Part shown: in pieces, positions 45,594 to 56,034 of the stretch
How positions within the stretch are numbered: the first letter of the stretch is position 1
Layout of the letters: each line of letters opens with the position of its first letter
Origin: Gymnothorax reevesii
Lineage: Eukaryota > Chordata > Actinopteri > Anguilliformes > Muraenidae
Length of the DNA stretch: 64,000 bases
Reading direction: 5' to 3'
Assembly (NCBI GenBank): GCA_029721435.1
Contig: CM056574.1
Location: 70,351,501 to 70,415,500, forward strand
Notes under the pieces: model-generated
What the model was told of the DNA's origin: nothing
Database searches by the model: none
Seen by the model: the letters and a program-made list of their open reading frames with translations, nothing else
Translations under genes and position numbers: made by a program

Positions 45594-46919
45594 CTGTGTC
45601 TCAAATCGCGCACTTCCATTAGTACACTTCTTTAGAGTGCACTGTGTGCACTAGCGAAGTGCGCTCACGTCGTCAGGGTAGTGCGGTTTCAAATCGAGCA
45701 CTGCCGTCGTGCACTGACCGGAAATGATGATCGCGACCGCTTCTTCTTCTGACCGCGAAACCTCTGTTGGCCACTTCGCTCACTTCCATTCATTTAAAAA
45801 AATCAATAAAATTGAGCGATCTTTTCATTTTGCTTGCTTGTAGAATGTCTTTTCAAGCGAGGTTGAAATTCCGCCGTCATCTGCGACGACGACGCCTCCT
45901 CCCACTGGCTGAAAACGTACCAGTATGTTGATTGAAATACCTTTATTGCAGTCTTCGTAGTCCTTTGACTGAAGGGAGTTCAGGAGCATCATTCTTAAAC
46001 AGTATTATTTACCTGTGCTCTAGCTTGATATTCACATGAAAGCAGTGACAACTGCTTGGCTGTCATTAGACGGACCACAAAAAACTTAGTTTCCGACCTG
46101 TTTTTGATCAATAGGCAAATGATTTACTCGTTTTCCAATTATTGTAGTAATTTCTTGGCGATCAGTCTGCTCCATGGTGCAATGTCGCTCCGATAACGTA
46201 TTACATTCATGTTTAATTCATTACTTTCCAGTCGAAACTACGGTGTTCCCTTTTAACATTGACACGCTATCGAACCAGCGCGACCTGATCCAACGTCAAG
46301 TTATCAAATATTGAATAACGTGGATCCAAATGCAATTTCTTACCTTAATAACTGAGTCTGACCCATCTCAGTGTTCACCGTTTTTGTAGTTCTCGCAATG
46401 TCCATCAATAATTGAAAGCAGATCAAGACCAATTATTAAGAAAAAAATAATGAAAGAATAGTGTAATTATAAATAAATAAATATATATATATATATATAT
46501 AACTTTACTTGCGGACAGCTGTGTGAAGGTGCCTTGCAGAAATAAATAACGCCAATCGGAAATACAACACAACACCCACATAACTCAGACTGTGTTTAGA
46601 CACTGTATTCTGTATTTCTTTAAAACATCATTTCCAGTGTTAAATGTCTCTTCACTGGGTAATTATAAAAGTCGGAAAATACAGCCCTACAGTATGGACA
46701 AAAAAAGATGCTGTTTGTGACTTGAACTAAGTCATGGACTGCTGTTACTTAGAGCTTGGCACAGTGATACATAGATACATACAAAGATTTAAAAACATAC
46801 ATGTAATACCATTTTATTTAAGCCATGCATGTCCCATGTGTTCCCTTCTCTAGCCTACAACCCCCAGCCAGTACTGCAAGCTGAACGTGACAGTGCCAGT
46901 ACTGGCAATGTAATTCGAT
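45594..46919. other. Harbinger 5' non-coding region
   Basis: Holds repeated GTGCACT and GCGCACTTC words near the terminus and a (TA)n run near 46480-46500. No gene seen. Confidence 0.6.
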
Positions 46920-47875
46920 GGTCAAAGTGACCTGAGAGGAGACTTCCGCCTGTCGAGGCCATCCTTCAATGCTCTGATGGCCATTCTCGGCACCACATCT
47001 GACCACAGCTGGGGACCCACCATTGAGGCCCTGGTCTTCTTGTTTTGGCTGGCCAGTGGTGCATCATATCGAGTTGTGGCGAGAGCCTTTGATATACCTC
47101 GGGCCACTGTGCACCGCGCAGTCCATAAGATGAGCAGGAAAGTGCTTGCTCTCCTCCCCCAGGTCATCCGCTTGCCATCTGAAGAGGATCTGGCTCCCCT
47201 GGGGGCAGGTTTTGCGCGGTTGGCTGGGTCAGCAGCCTTCAACAGGGTTGTTGCATTGATGGGTGCCATATCGCTGTGAAGCCACCAGCTGAGAATTCAG
47301 CCTGCTACCTGAATAGAAAATGAATCTATTTCATTCAGTTTCAGGCTGTCAGTGACCACACTTCCAAATTCATCGATGTGTTCATTGGTTTTCCTGGGTC
47401 AGCACATGATGCGCGGGTGCTGAAACACAGCCCCATCTATTATCAGCAGAAATACCCTCCACCAGGCTTCTGCATCATTGGGGATGGAGGCTACCCCTGC
47501 CTTAAGCAACCCATCTCCCTCATGGCCCCTTACAGGCAGCCTCTTCACAATGAGTTCCAGGTTCGCTTTAACAGCAACCTGTCCAAAGCCAGAAATGTTG
47601 TGGAGAGAGCTTTTGGCATCCTGAAGACCAGGTGGAGGTCCATTTTCTTGAAGGCGCTGGAGGTGGACGTCCTCTTCGTCCCAGAGGTCATCGCCTGCTG
47701 CACCGTCCTGCACAACATCTGTCTCAGCAATGGAGACCTGTTGGAGCCAGATGATGTTGTGGAGGGAGCAGCAGGGGACCACCCAGATCAGGCACCTCCA
47801 GGCGCCACCTGTGGAGCAGAGGAGAGGCACCGGATGGCAATGATGTGTTTCGCTCCAGACCATGATTACCTCTGA
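46920..47875 (+). pseudogene. Harbinger transposase (HARBI1-like DDE nuclease), broken
   Basis: The frame begins upstream of the first methionine with SDLRGDFRLSRPSFNALMAI. It then has GPTIEALVFLFWLASGASYR and VVARAFDIPRATVHRAVHKM, the helical DNA-binding part of Harbinger transposases. A one-base frame change near 47255 leads into IDGCHIAVKPPAEN (first aspartate, DGCHI). A TGA at about 47330 follows, then FQAVSDHTSKFIDV, FPGSAHDARVL, IIGDGGYPCLKQPISLMAPY (second aspartate), NVVERAFGILKTRWR (glutamate) and CTVLHNIC. This is the DDE_4 arrangement. One frameshift and one stop kill it. Confidence 0.92.
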
Positions 47876-48301
47876 ATTATTCAGTGGGCTGCTGTCCATT
47901 CCACCCTGAATGTAAAAAGCATGCAATTCGGCTGCATTTTTACCATTTGATGTAAATTGTTTAGCAGTATCATTAACAAAATATCAAGGATGAAATTTGG
48001 CTTTTAAATTATGTTTAACTGCCCTTATATGCATTTCTTTTGTGCTCTTTCCTTGTTATTTTCATGTTCTCTGTGGAACACTTCAGCCTGCCGCACACTG
48101 GAGCCATCTGCAGAGCAAAAAGTTATGAGACTGTTTGCTCAGCAGATAGCTCCGGTGTGCGGCAGGATTAAGATTTCCTTGTTACTGAAGTGAGTTAAAC
48201 CAAGCAATGTTCATTAACTTGCCTTGTCATGTGTGCGCACATCGTCATGGTGACTAGTTGAAAATGTACAGTAAAGAACATGACAGCAGATTTCTTTTAA
48301 A

Positions 48302-49522
48302 TTATTTATTAATAAATTTCTCCAAAATAGCCAGGAAGCGCTCCTCCCGTGCAGCTGTCTCCCTGTCTCTTCTCTCCTCTCTCTCTCTCTCTCTCATCTC
48401 CCTAAAAAACCTCTCCTCCCTCTCCACAGCCTCTCGGTGCCTCCTCTCCTCCCTCTCAGCTGCCTCTCTGGCTCTCCTCTGCTCTCTCTCAATAGCTTTC
48501 TCCTCAATCTCTCAGCTCCAGCTCAAACCTCTCCACTTTCTCCTGCATCTCTTTCAACAGGTCCATGAAATCCACCCGCCGCCCTTTCGGGGTGGATGTC
48601 ATGGAGGCTGCGGCTGTGTCCCGTTCTGGGCTCAGCAAAGAGGGGGGTTCGATCACTGCCACATCTTGTGAGCAAGAGGCAATGAGGACAGGCGGTGTTT
48701 CGGACGGCCTGCCCCCAATTGCCTCATCCATGATTGAATACCACTTCCAAGATGAGGCAGTGGTCTCACCCCCCTCAGTGCTGACCCCAGTTTTTGGGCA
48801 CTTAAGGTCCTGCGGAGGACAGACAACTAAAAACAGAGGAACACTGCCATTTTAAGATGCTTACATTTGGAATACCATCCCTTGCAGTAGCCACCATTTC
48901 TCTCTTAATATTTGTTCATCAGCATTACTGTTGTGCTGCACTAAATAGGCCAAGAGGTATGAAAATACCTAAGTGATAAAAAAACTCCTCAGTGAATTAG
49001 TCTCATGAGCACTACAAACTGAGAATGCACCAAACACATGCCAAGTAAGCCATGAAATTTGAACAGATACTCTTAATTCTGTTCAGATGGTGTCCCACTG
49101 CTGATGAATGCATAGGCTACATGGGCATTGATAAACTATTACAAAACCTTGGTGTGCTAACTGCTTAAAACAGAGAAACATTAATAATTACATTAGTTGT
49201 GACCATGACAATATCCATATAACTGCTGTATAATGAATGTAGAGTTAGACTGACATTTTACAGTCAGCTCATGAACTCATATAATAACTAACTTTTCAGT
49301 CTTAGGGCTGATTACCTCAAAGTGAGTGAGTTACGTGTGAAATGAAGAAGAAGAAGAAGGAAAAAAAAAAAAAACAACAGTCAACCAACCTTGTATTTTT
49401 GCTTGAGGTTTTCCCATTTCTTTTTCAAGAAAGCTGGAGTCCCCCTCCCCTCCAGTCTCCTGGCAGCGATGTACATTCTGATTGACATGTAATTGTAGAA
49501 GAACTAAGGAATGACACTCCAT
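48302..49522 (-). pseudogene. Harbinger Myb/SANT-like accessory protein, broken
   Basis: Read on the minus strand: an upstream piece near 49440-49390 encodes TPAFLKKKWENLKQKYK, the last helix of a Myb/SANT-like domain, followed by a GTTGGT that could be a donor. A second piece from about 48850 encodes WYSIMDEAIGGRPSE and SMTSTPKGRRVDFMDLLKEM, then QEKVERFELEL. A frameshift near 48510 leads into a long charged coiled coil (EQRRAREAAEREERRHREAV, EERFLAILEKFINK) ending at TAA 48302-48304. Active Harbinger elements need such a protein to carry the transposase to DNA. The frameshift and opposite orientation are seen directly; the intron is inferred. Confidence 0.75.
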
Positions 49523-50135
49523 GCACTAACGTCAATAGCGATGGAAGAAAGGCTTCATATGTCAGTGAATAATGTCTGCTAATGTTAGATGACGTTAATG
49601 ATATGCATTTGCTTACTCGTAGCCATTCACGGCCGGATTTCGCCTCCCTGTGAACAGCGAGTTATTTTGAACCCGCCACTGAATTAGCGTGGTGGTGTCC
49701 TCGTCAGTCCCTAATAAAATGAGATAATAACCATCAAATCAGCACAGAATCAGTTGACATACAAGTCGTTGCCGATATGGCGAAGCTGACTCTATACGGA
49801 CTAACGCTTCGGTTCCGAGCTACCGCTACTTGCCAAACTTCGCGAAAATAATCAAATTAATATTTAATATCAGAGTTCGTACACCTACACACTCCTCCAC
49901 ACGCCATTTTTCATAAAAGTTTAAAGTCCCCCCCCCTTCCGCTACGTAGGCAAGATGGCGACCCTTGAGGGTGAGCAGTGTCCAGCGTTCTGCACTCAAT
50001 TTTTTGGTCGCTGTGAGTGCATCATCCGGGTACTCGCAGTGCACTGCCTTTTGCTGTAATTCTCAGTGTGAACGCACTTATGCACTCAAACTAAGTATTT
50101 TTAGTGTGGAAGTGCGCGATTTGAGACACAGCCAG

Positions 50136-51459
50136 GCTGTTCATCAACATCGCACCACTGTTTTGTAGTAGCCCTACACCATCCTCAGTTTCCCTTTTTT
50201 TCACATCCAGCAATGGTGGATCATCAGGTAACAGTGGTAGAAGTTCATTTGTAATTTTAATACGTTGTGGTGATTTGTATAATCCAGGATTGAATTCATT
50301 GGCAGTAGGGTTCAAGGCATTGGCAGGTTGCTGGTTCCGTTTTTCTCTTTCCAAATAAGAGTTCATACTATCTGAGGGTGCTCGAGAACTTTCCACATCT
50401 GAAGCCTGAAACACTGCAAGCTTGGCAGCAGATGCAGCCAATTCAGTTTCTATATCAAGCTGCTCCTTTCTTCTTCTTAATTGCTGTTCCATTTCTTCAA
50501 GAATGTCTCTCCTTTAAGATTGCAGCATGAGCAACAAGTGCAGCTCGTTCTGGCACAGCCTTTATTTTTGCTGAAGAGGTGGTGCTCAATTTGCTGCTAC
50601 CCGTCTTTCGACTTGAACGTTTACCAGCAACATTAGAAATACTGTCGTCTGGATTTACCTCATCTTCACAGCCTTGATTTACAACAATGGACACATTATA
50701 GGGAACAGATATTTCCTTAACAAAACCAGTTCGATGAGTATTACCCAGCACATTAGCAAATGAATCTGCATCAGCATTTAACCCATTTTGGGACAAAGAT
50801 AAATTTGTAGACATGCAACTTTGTTGTAAGTCATTAAAAACACGATCACTTGCATTGAAATTGGTCATTTTATTTACAAAAACACTGATGTACATCACCA
50901 GAGCTGTTAGTGGTGGGATTCATTCATTGGCTGTATCATTAGAAACTAATAACTCTTTAACAGAATCAAAATTACTGGGCACATTAAAAATTGAACTTAT
51001 ACCCCTGTTTTCACTGTCATTGCCAGACACCCACAATTTTGTTTCAGCAATACATGCATCATTAGATAACATCTTTGCTTTAAACCATATTACATGTCTT
51101 TCTCTTTCATCAGATGGCAGTAATTGCAAAAGAAATTCATGGGTACAGTTTACTTCATTACACAATTCAGTCAATTCTTGAAGAGCACTCTCAATCTTGG
51201 TTTTTTCATTCTTTACCATAAGACCATGCATCAATTTTCTTAAAACATCTGTTTTGTTCAATTTGGTTTTTCGATCAGCTTGTAATTTGTCCAATTTCTC
51301 AGCAAGTGCCTTTGCAGTGAGCTTAATTACCCGTTTTTGAGTCTGCGCTTCAACACTACCAGTCACATGAAGTTTACTAGCAGTTTGCACTTGAGTCCCC
51401 ACAAAGTTGATCGACTCATTGTCCACATAGCACGTCTCCATGATAATCGGTTTAATCAA
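50136..51459 (-). pseudogene. BEL/Pao gag, N-terminal segment
   Basis: Starts near 51459 (MIKPIIMETCYVDNESINFV; METCYV is the likelier start). It contains LTAKALAEKLDKLQADRKTK and a predicted helical region rich in K and E. A TGA at 50920-50922 interrupts it. The same frame then continues through VFNDLQQSCMSTNLSLSQNG and RSSRKTGSSKLSTTSSAKIK. A one-base shift near 50505 leads into EQQLRRRKEQLDIETELAAS. It ends at MLMNSL where the Harbinger begins. Domain content is consistent with Pao gag but this part is poorly conserved. Confidence 0.8.
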
Positions 51460-51800
51460 ATGATAGTGCGATTATCGAATGACGCAAAGCAATTTAACGC
51501 CGAGTCGCGAAACCACCAATGCATTAGTTTTACCCGTTAAATTAAGTGTGCACACAGTAAATGGCCATTAAGCAAATGTAGCGCTACACCCGGGGTTACG
51601 TCTGTAAGTTGGGCGCCGTGTTGTAGTCCTGGCTTTAGGCAAAGAAATTCTCCACAATAAGCCTCAGCTCCAGTCTAGACCTCCGGCTCCGTCCTGAAAC
51701 AGCTCAGTCGATTTCCAAATATGCCTCGATTCCGCCGATTTCATCAAAATGAACGGCTAGGTTTCGACTAATGTGGGAGCACAGCCCACTACTGGGCTAC
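51460..51800 (-). other. BEL/Pao leader between 5' LTR and gag
   Basis: Non-coding. The primer-binding site should lie next to 51800, but the bases there (GTAGCCCAGTAGTGGGCTGTG in element sense) do not match a tRNA end I recognise. Confidence 0.5.
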
Positions 51801-52139
51801 TGGCATGCTTAACCCCAGGAATGACATGGTTGACGCGCTAAGATTTAATTGACGAGCTTACCGCGTGTTGCATAAGAAATCCACGGAAGTCTTCGTTGCG
51901 TTAAAAGAAAGGGTATTACCTTTATTAATGTATCCAACAAAGCCAAAAAATCCACCATCAGACAGCACGGCAAACTTGGAAGTAGCGGTCGAAACCCATT
52001 GCCCTTCCGGTGTCAACACCTAACCACCACCATTAGTTTCCTGCCTATAAACCTAAAAGCACTTGTACAGGTAATGGCGCCACCCAGTGTACAACCTGAC
52101 CACTACACCTTGACTGTCGCAGCACATTTGGCTGCTACA
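51801..52139 (-). repeat. BEL/Pao 5' LTR
   Basis: Runs on the plus strand from TGGCATGCTTAACCCCAGGA to CATTTGGCTGCTACA. Close copy of 38276-38604. CCTCC follows at 52140-52144. Confidence 0.95.
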
Positions 52140-52155
52140 CCTCCGAAACCGCTTG

Positions 52156-52479
52156 TTAGCATGTAGATGGCGCCTGATAGTTGTTTTGGAGACTTTGTGA
52201 CCCCAAGATGCTACCATTTGTTGCAAGAACAGTGAGCTTTGGAGAACTTTTTATTTCTCTTGCCATCCTCCTCACCGTGCGTGGTGGCAAAATAACCTTG
52301 CGTCCTCGTCCAGGCTTGTTTATCACTGTTCCAGTTGTTTTAAACTTCTTAATGATTCCTCTGACAGTGGATATGGGCAGGTGCAGGCAAATGGCTATTT
52401 TCTTGGAGCCACTGCCTGACTTGTGAAGGTAGACACACATCTGCCTTACTTGAATGGCATGTTCCTTTGTCTTTCCCAT
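52156..52479 (-). pseudogene. Tc1 transposase N-terminus (copy A2)
   Basis: MGKTKEHAIQVRQMCVYLHK, helix-turn-helix KKIAICLHLPISTVRGIIKK, linker INKPGRGRKVILPPRTVRRM and EIKSSPKLTVLA. It closely matches copy A1 at 3107-3490. A small deletion removes the KELRQIV region, after which the frame diverges. The catalytic half was lost when the BEL element inserted or later. Confidence 0.9.
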
Positions 52480-52802
52480 GTTGAAGAGTGGATAAGAGAA
52501 ATGGCCACTGTGTCACGTCATATTTATACCCCAGGGAAGCAGGAAGTGATGATTTGCCAATTAAATGTTCCTAGATACTCTGATCAACTTTGTAAACTAC
52601 TGTAGAAATGACAGAAATACTTCAATTACATTTAATTCGTAGAAATTCTAAGGGGAGCCAATAATTGTGGAACAGGTGATTTTATGAAAAATAATCATCT
52701 CTTAGTCAGGGATTTCCCCCTTCGAATTCACTTGAGTTGAAGGTTACATTTTTCTTCAATTTTCAGCGCGAGAGTATGCTTCTGCAATAAAAATGGAATT
52801 TA

Positions 52803-54419
52803 CACTCAACAAAAATATAAACGCAACACTTTTGTTTTTGCTCCCATTTGTCATGAGATGGACTCAAAGATCTAAAATTCATTCCTGATACACAATATTA
52901 CCATTTCTCTCAAACATTGTTCACAAATCTGTCTAAATGTGCGATAGTGAGCACTTTTGCTTTGCTGAGACAATCCATCCCACCTCACAGGTGTGCCACA
53001 TCAAGATGCTCATCAGACACCATGATTAGTGCACACACTGCACAGGTGTACCTTACACTGTCCACAATAAAAGGCCACCCTGAAATGTGCAGTTTTTGCT
53101 TTATTGGGGGTCTGGGGAGTCAGAACCAGTCAGTATCTGGTGTGACCACCATTTGCCTCATGCAGTGCAACACATCTTCTTTGCATAGAGTTTATCAGAT
53201 TGTCAATTGTGGCCTGTGGAATGTTGGTCCACTCCTCTTCAATGGCTGTGCGAAGTTGCTGGATATTAGTGGGAACTGGTACGCGCTGTCGTATACGCAG
53301 GTCAAGCACATCCCAAACATGCTCAATGGGTGACATGTCCGGTGAGTATGCTGGCCATGCAAGAACTGGGACATTTTCAGCCTCCAAGAATTGTGTACAG
53401 ATCCTTGCAACATGGGGCCGTGCATTATCTTGCTGAAACATGAGGTGATGTTCATGGATGTATGGCACAACAATGGGCCTCAGGATCTCATCACGGTATC
53501 TCTGTGCATTCAAAATGCCATCAATAAAATGCACCTGTGTTCTTCGTCCGTAACCCCACCACCACCATGGGCCACTCGATCCACAACATTGACATTAGCA
53601 AATCGCTCACTCACACGACGCCACACACGCTGTCTGCCATCTGCCCTAAACAATGTAAACCGAGATTCATCCGTGAAGAGAACACCTCTCCAACGTGCCA
53701 GATGCCATCGAATGTGAGCATTTGCCCACTCAAGGCTGTTACGGCAACGATCTGGAGTCAGGTTAAGACCCCGATGAGGACGACGAGCATGCAGTTGAGC
53801 TTCCCTGAGACGGTTTCTGACAGTTTGTGCAGAAATTCTTTGGTTATGCAAACCAATTGTTTCAGCAGCTGTCTGAGTAGCTGGTCTCAGACGATCTTGG
53901 AGGTGAACCTGCTGGATGTGGAGGTCCTGGGCTGGTGTGGTTACACGTGGTCTGCGGTTGTGAGGCCGGTTGGATGTACTGCCATATTCTCTGAAACGCC
54001 TTTGGAGACGGCTTATGGTGGAGAAATGAACATTCAATGCCTGAGCAACAGATCTGGTTGACATTCCTGCTGTCAGCATGCCAATTGCACGCTCCCTCAA
54101 TGCTTGCGCCATCTGTGGCATTTTGCTGTGAGACAAAACTGCACATTTCAGAGTGGCCTTTTATTGTGGGCAGTATAAGGTACACCTGTGCACTAATCAT
54201 GGTGTCTGATGAGCATCTTCATGTGGCACACCTGGGAGGTGGGATGGATTGTCTCAGCAAAGCAAAAGTGCTCACTATCACACATTTAGACAGATTTGTG
54301 AACAATGTTTGAGAGAAATGGTAATATTGTGTATCTGGAAAGAATTTTAGATCTTTGAGTCCATCTCATGACAAATGGGAGCAAAAACAAAAGTGTTGCG
54401 TTTATATTTTTGTTGAGTG
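52803..54419 (-). mobile_element. Tc1/mariner element with long inverted repeats, nested in copy A2
   Basis: The ends CACTCAACAAAAATATAAAC at 52803 and GTTTATATTTTTGTTGAGTG ending at 54419 are flanked by TA (52801-52802, 54420-54421). The inverted repeats run more than 250 bp, through ATCCATCCCACCTC(A/C)CAGGTGTGCCAC, ending near the transposase start. Length is 1617 bp. It sits inside Tc1 copy A2. Confidence 0.96.
53130..54136 (-). pseudogene. Tc1-family transposase with a single deletion frameshift
   Basis: It starts near 54136 (MSHSKMPQMAQALRERAIGM; MPQMAQ is an alternative start). Two helix-turn-helix units follow (SVAQALNVHFSTISRLQRRF; the second in the QRISAQTVRNRL region), then the linker RRPRVTTPAQD and FTDESRFTLF (first aspartate). 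At about 53555 the conserved MVWGG block is missing: GGGGV jumps to the sequence expected about 23 bases later, and the frame shifts. From 53534 the reading resumes with MHFIDGILNAQRYRDEILRP, FQQDNARPH and YSPDMSPIEHVWD (second aspartate and glutamate). Apart from this deletion the gene is intact. Confidence 0.92.
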
Positions 54420-54479
54420 TATTTTATGGCTTTTAATACATCTTAACCAGGTGTGCCAATAATTATGGAGGGCGCTGTA

Positions 54480-55935
54480 CAGTCGTGCGCAGAGATGATC
54501 ATACACTTAAAAAGATGAAGGTAAATCAGAACCCAAGTACTATTCCAGTATTTATTTCATATAATATTATACGGATGAAAATAAGTAAACAGATAACAAT
54601 ATATAGTAAAAACAAGTCGACATGGTCTACAACATCCCCCGCCAATCATGTGCTTTTTATTTTCGAACTCCATCAAGGCCTTTATGGTCTGAAGCTACAC
54701 ACCAAATTTGGTTGCCCTATCTGTAATAGTTTCTGAGAAAAGTTGTCCCCTTTCTCTCGGACGGACATACGCACGGACGGAGGTCAAACCTATATCCCCC
54801 TCACACTTCGTGTTGGCGGGGGATAATAATGTCTTTTTGAGAGAAAAGGCCAATAGCTAGTGTGGCCACCCTTTGCTCTAATTACAACATGTAATCTTTC
54901 AAGAATAGTTTTTGCATGTTTTTTAGTTCCTCACCTACTAAACCATTCCACGTCTGAAGTTCGTTCCAAAGAGATTCTTTTGATGTTACAACAGATTTGC
55001 TCAACGGATTAAAGTCTGAATTTTGAGCAGGCGAAGTCATAACTTATGTCAACAGATGTTTGTTTCTTCCAGAGATCATTGTTGCACAACTCAGCAGTGT
55101 GCTTAGGGTCATTTTCGTATTTAAGATAAAATCCCAAACCAATCAATCTCTTTTCAAATGGCAATGCGTGCTTTATAAGGATGCCGTCATACTTCTTTGA
55201 TCCATTATTCCACCAATTTTCATGAGATTGCAGCTCCTTTTGAGCTGACTGAACCCCATAGCATTAATCCCTTCAGTAAAATATGGTGGTGGTAAACAGC
55301 CATTTTTGAAATTTTCTCAAACTCTATGGCACATATATTTTGGGTGAGAAAATTTCATATTTTGATTCATCGGTCCAAAGGACTTTTTCCCAGTCCACTG
55401 GTGTCCAATCCTTGAATTTCGTGGCAAACTCAAGTCTGTTTTTTTTTTTTTGATGTTACCAGCTCTTAACAGCGGCACAACCAATCAGACCATTTTCTCA
55501 CAGGCATCTGGAAACAGTACATCTTGATGCTTTCATCTCTTCACATCTGGCGCTATTAATATCATCACAGAGCAGTCATGCTGTTAACTTCTGATTTTTT
55601 CTTCTTTTTTTTTTTTTTTTTTAAACTTGTCAGATAACGAACATCAGAGTTACTTAATTTCCATTTTGCACCTCTATTGCCACTAGTTTTCAGCAAACTG
55701 GTCTCTTTGTAAGGCTTGATGGTGCTTCTTATAGTGCCATGGCAGCATTTAATGTCTTCAGCATCATGTAAGGCCATAAAGCTGCCACAAACAATCTAAG
55801 AGAGCTCCTTCCGCTGTGCAATCATGTTTAACAGTGTGACTCTGCTCAAAGTTCATGTCACCTTATATACTGGAACAAGTGACCATCAGAGGTACCTTTG
55901 CAGAATGATGTTGCCCCGTTAACTGATTTCAGGCA
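54480..55935 (-). mobile_element. Old Tc1-like fossil next to copy A2
   Basis: Starts CAGTCGTGCGCAGAGATGAT directly after the TA at the end of copy A2. A degenerate minus-strand transposase can be followed: a N-terminal piece near 55565-55830 (ATIRSTIKPYK-like region) and YENDPKHTAELC near 55080-55110, the second-aspartate motif. Stops are frequent. A short hairpin-ended element is inserted at 54633-54824. Its right end is not identified; the LINE tail begins at about 55939. Confidence 0.65.
54633..54824 (+). mobile_element. Hairpin-ended short element (CATCCCCCGCC type)
   Basis: Starts CATCCCCCGCC at 54633. The 3' end is the hairpin TATCCCCCTCACACTTCG / TGTTGGCGGGGGATA finishing at 54824, preceded by CTCGGACGGACATACGCACGGACGG. 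About 190 bp, no coding sequence. Same organisation as 3591-3770, 18356-19311 and 23442-23696. Confidence 0.65.
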
Positions 55936-56034
55936 TTCTAATAATAATAATTTTATTTATAGAGCGCTTTCAATCAAAGTGCTTTACAAAGCTTAAAAAC
56001 AAATAACAAGACAAAGACACAACACACCATAAGA

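Larger units (their letters stand above)
45591..50132. mobile_element. PIF/Harbinger DNA transposon, both genes present but broken
   Basis: The terminal repeats are GCTGTGTCTCAAATCGCGCACTTCCA at about 45593 and its complement (TGGAAGTGCGCGATTTGAGACACAGC) ending at 50132. The 3-bp duplication is CAG at 45588-45590 and 50133-50135. Removing the element and one CAG restores the BEL gag frame (MNSL then SKELSS). It carries a plus-strand transposase (46920-47875) and a minus-strand Myb/SANT-like accessory gene (48302-49522), converging tail to tail. Length is 4542 bp. Near each end are subterminal copies of AGTGCACT-like words. Confidence 0.93.
38276..52139 (-). mobile_element. BEL/Pao LTR retrotransposon, carrying two nested elements
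   Basis: Two LTR copies (38276-38604 and 51801-52139) enclose a minus-strand gag-protease-reverse transcriptase-RNase H-integrase region. A perfect 5-bp duplication, CCTCC, flanks it at 38271-38275 and 52140-52144. The right flank is Tc1 copy A2, as is at least the last 25 bp of the left flank, so the target was that element. Gag is split by a Tc1 (43687-45178) and by a Harbinger (45591-50132). Taking these away leaves about 7.8 kb, normal for the family. Several stops and frameshifts make it inactive. Confidence 0.95.
52145..54477 (-). mobile_element. Tc1/mariner copy A2, split by BEL/Pao and by another Tc1
   Basis: Same family as 2271-4082. The part right of the BEL element matches 3146-4082 base for base with scattered changes. 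It is cut at 52803-54419 by a second Tc1 and resumes at 54422 (TTTTATGGCTTTTAATACAT) to its end GGAGGGCGCTG at 54477, then TA. On the left of the BEL element about 25 bp (CTTCTTTTCCGTGCATGCCTCC, to 38275) continue the Tc1. The rest of its 3' half is missing there. Confidence 0.9.

Noticed and set aside
47399..47926. Minus-strand frame of 175 codons.
   Set aside because: It is the shadow of the Harbinger transposase on the opposite strand, which has the DDE motifs.
53537..54061. Plus-strand frame of 174 codons.
   Set aside because: It is antisense to the Tc1 transposase at 53130-54136.
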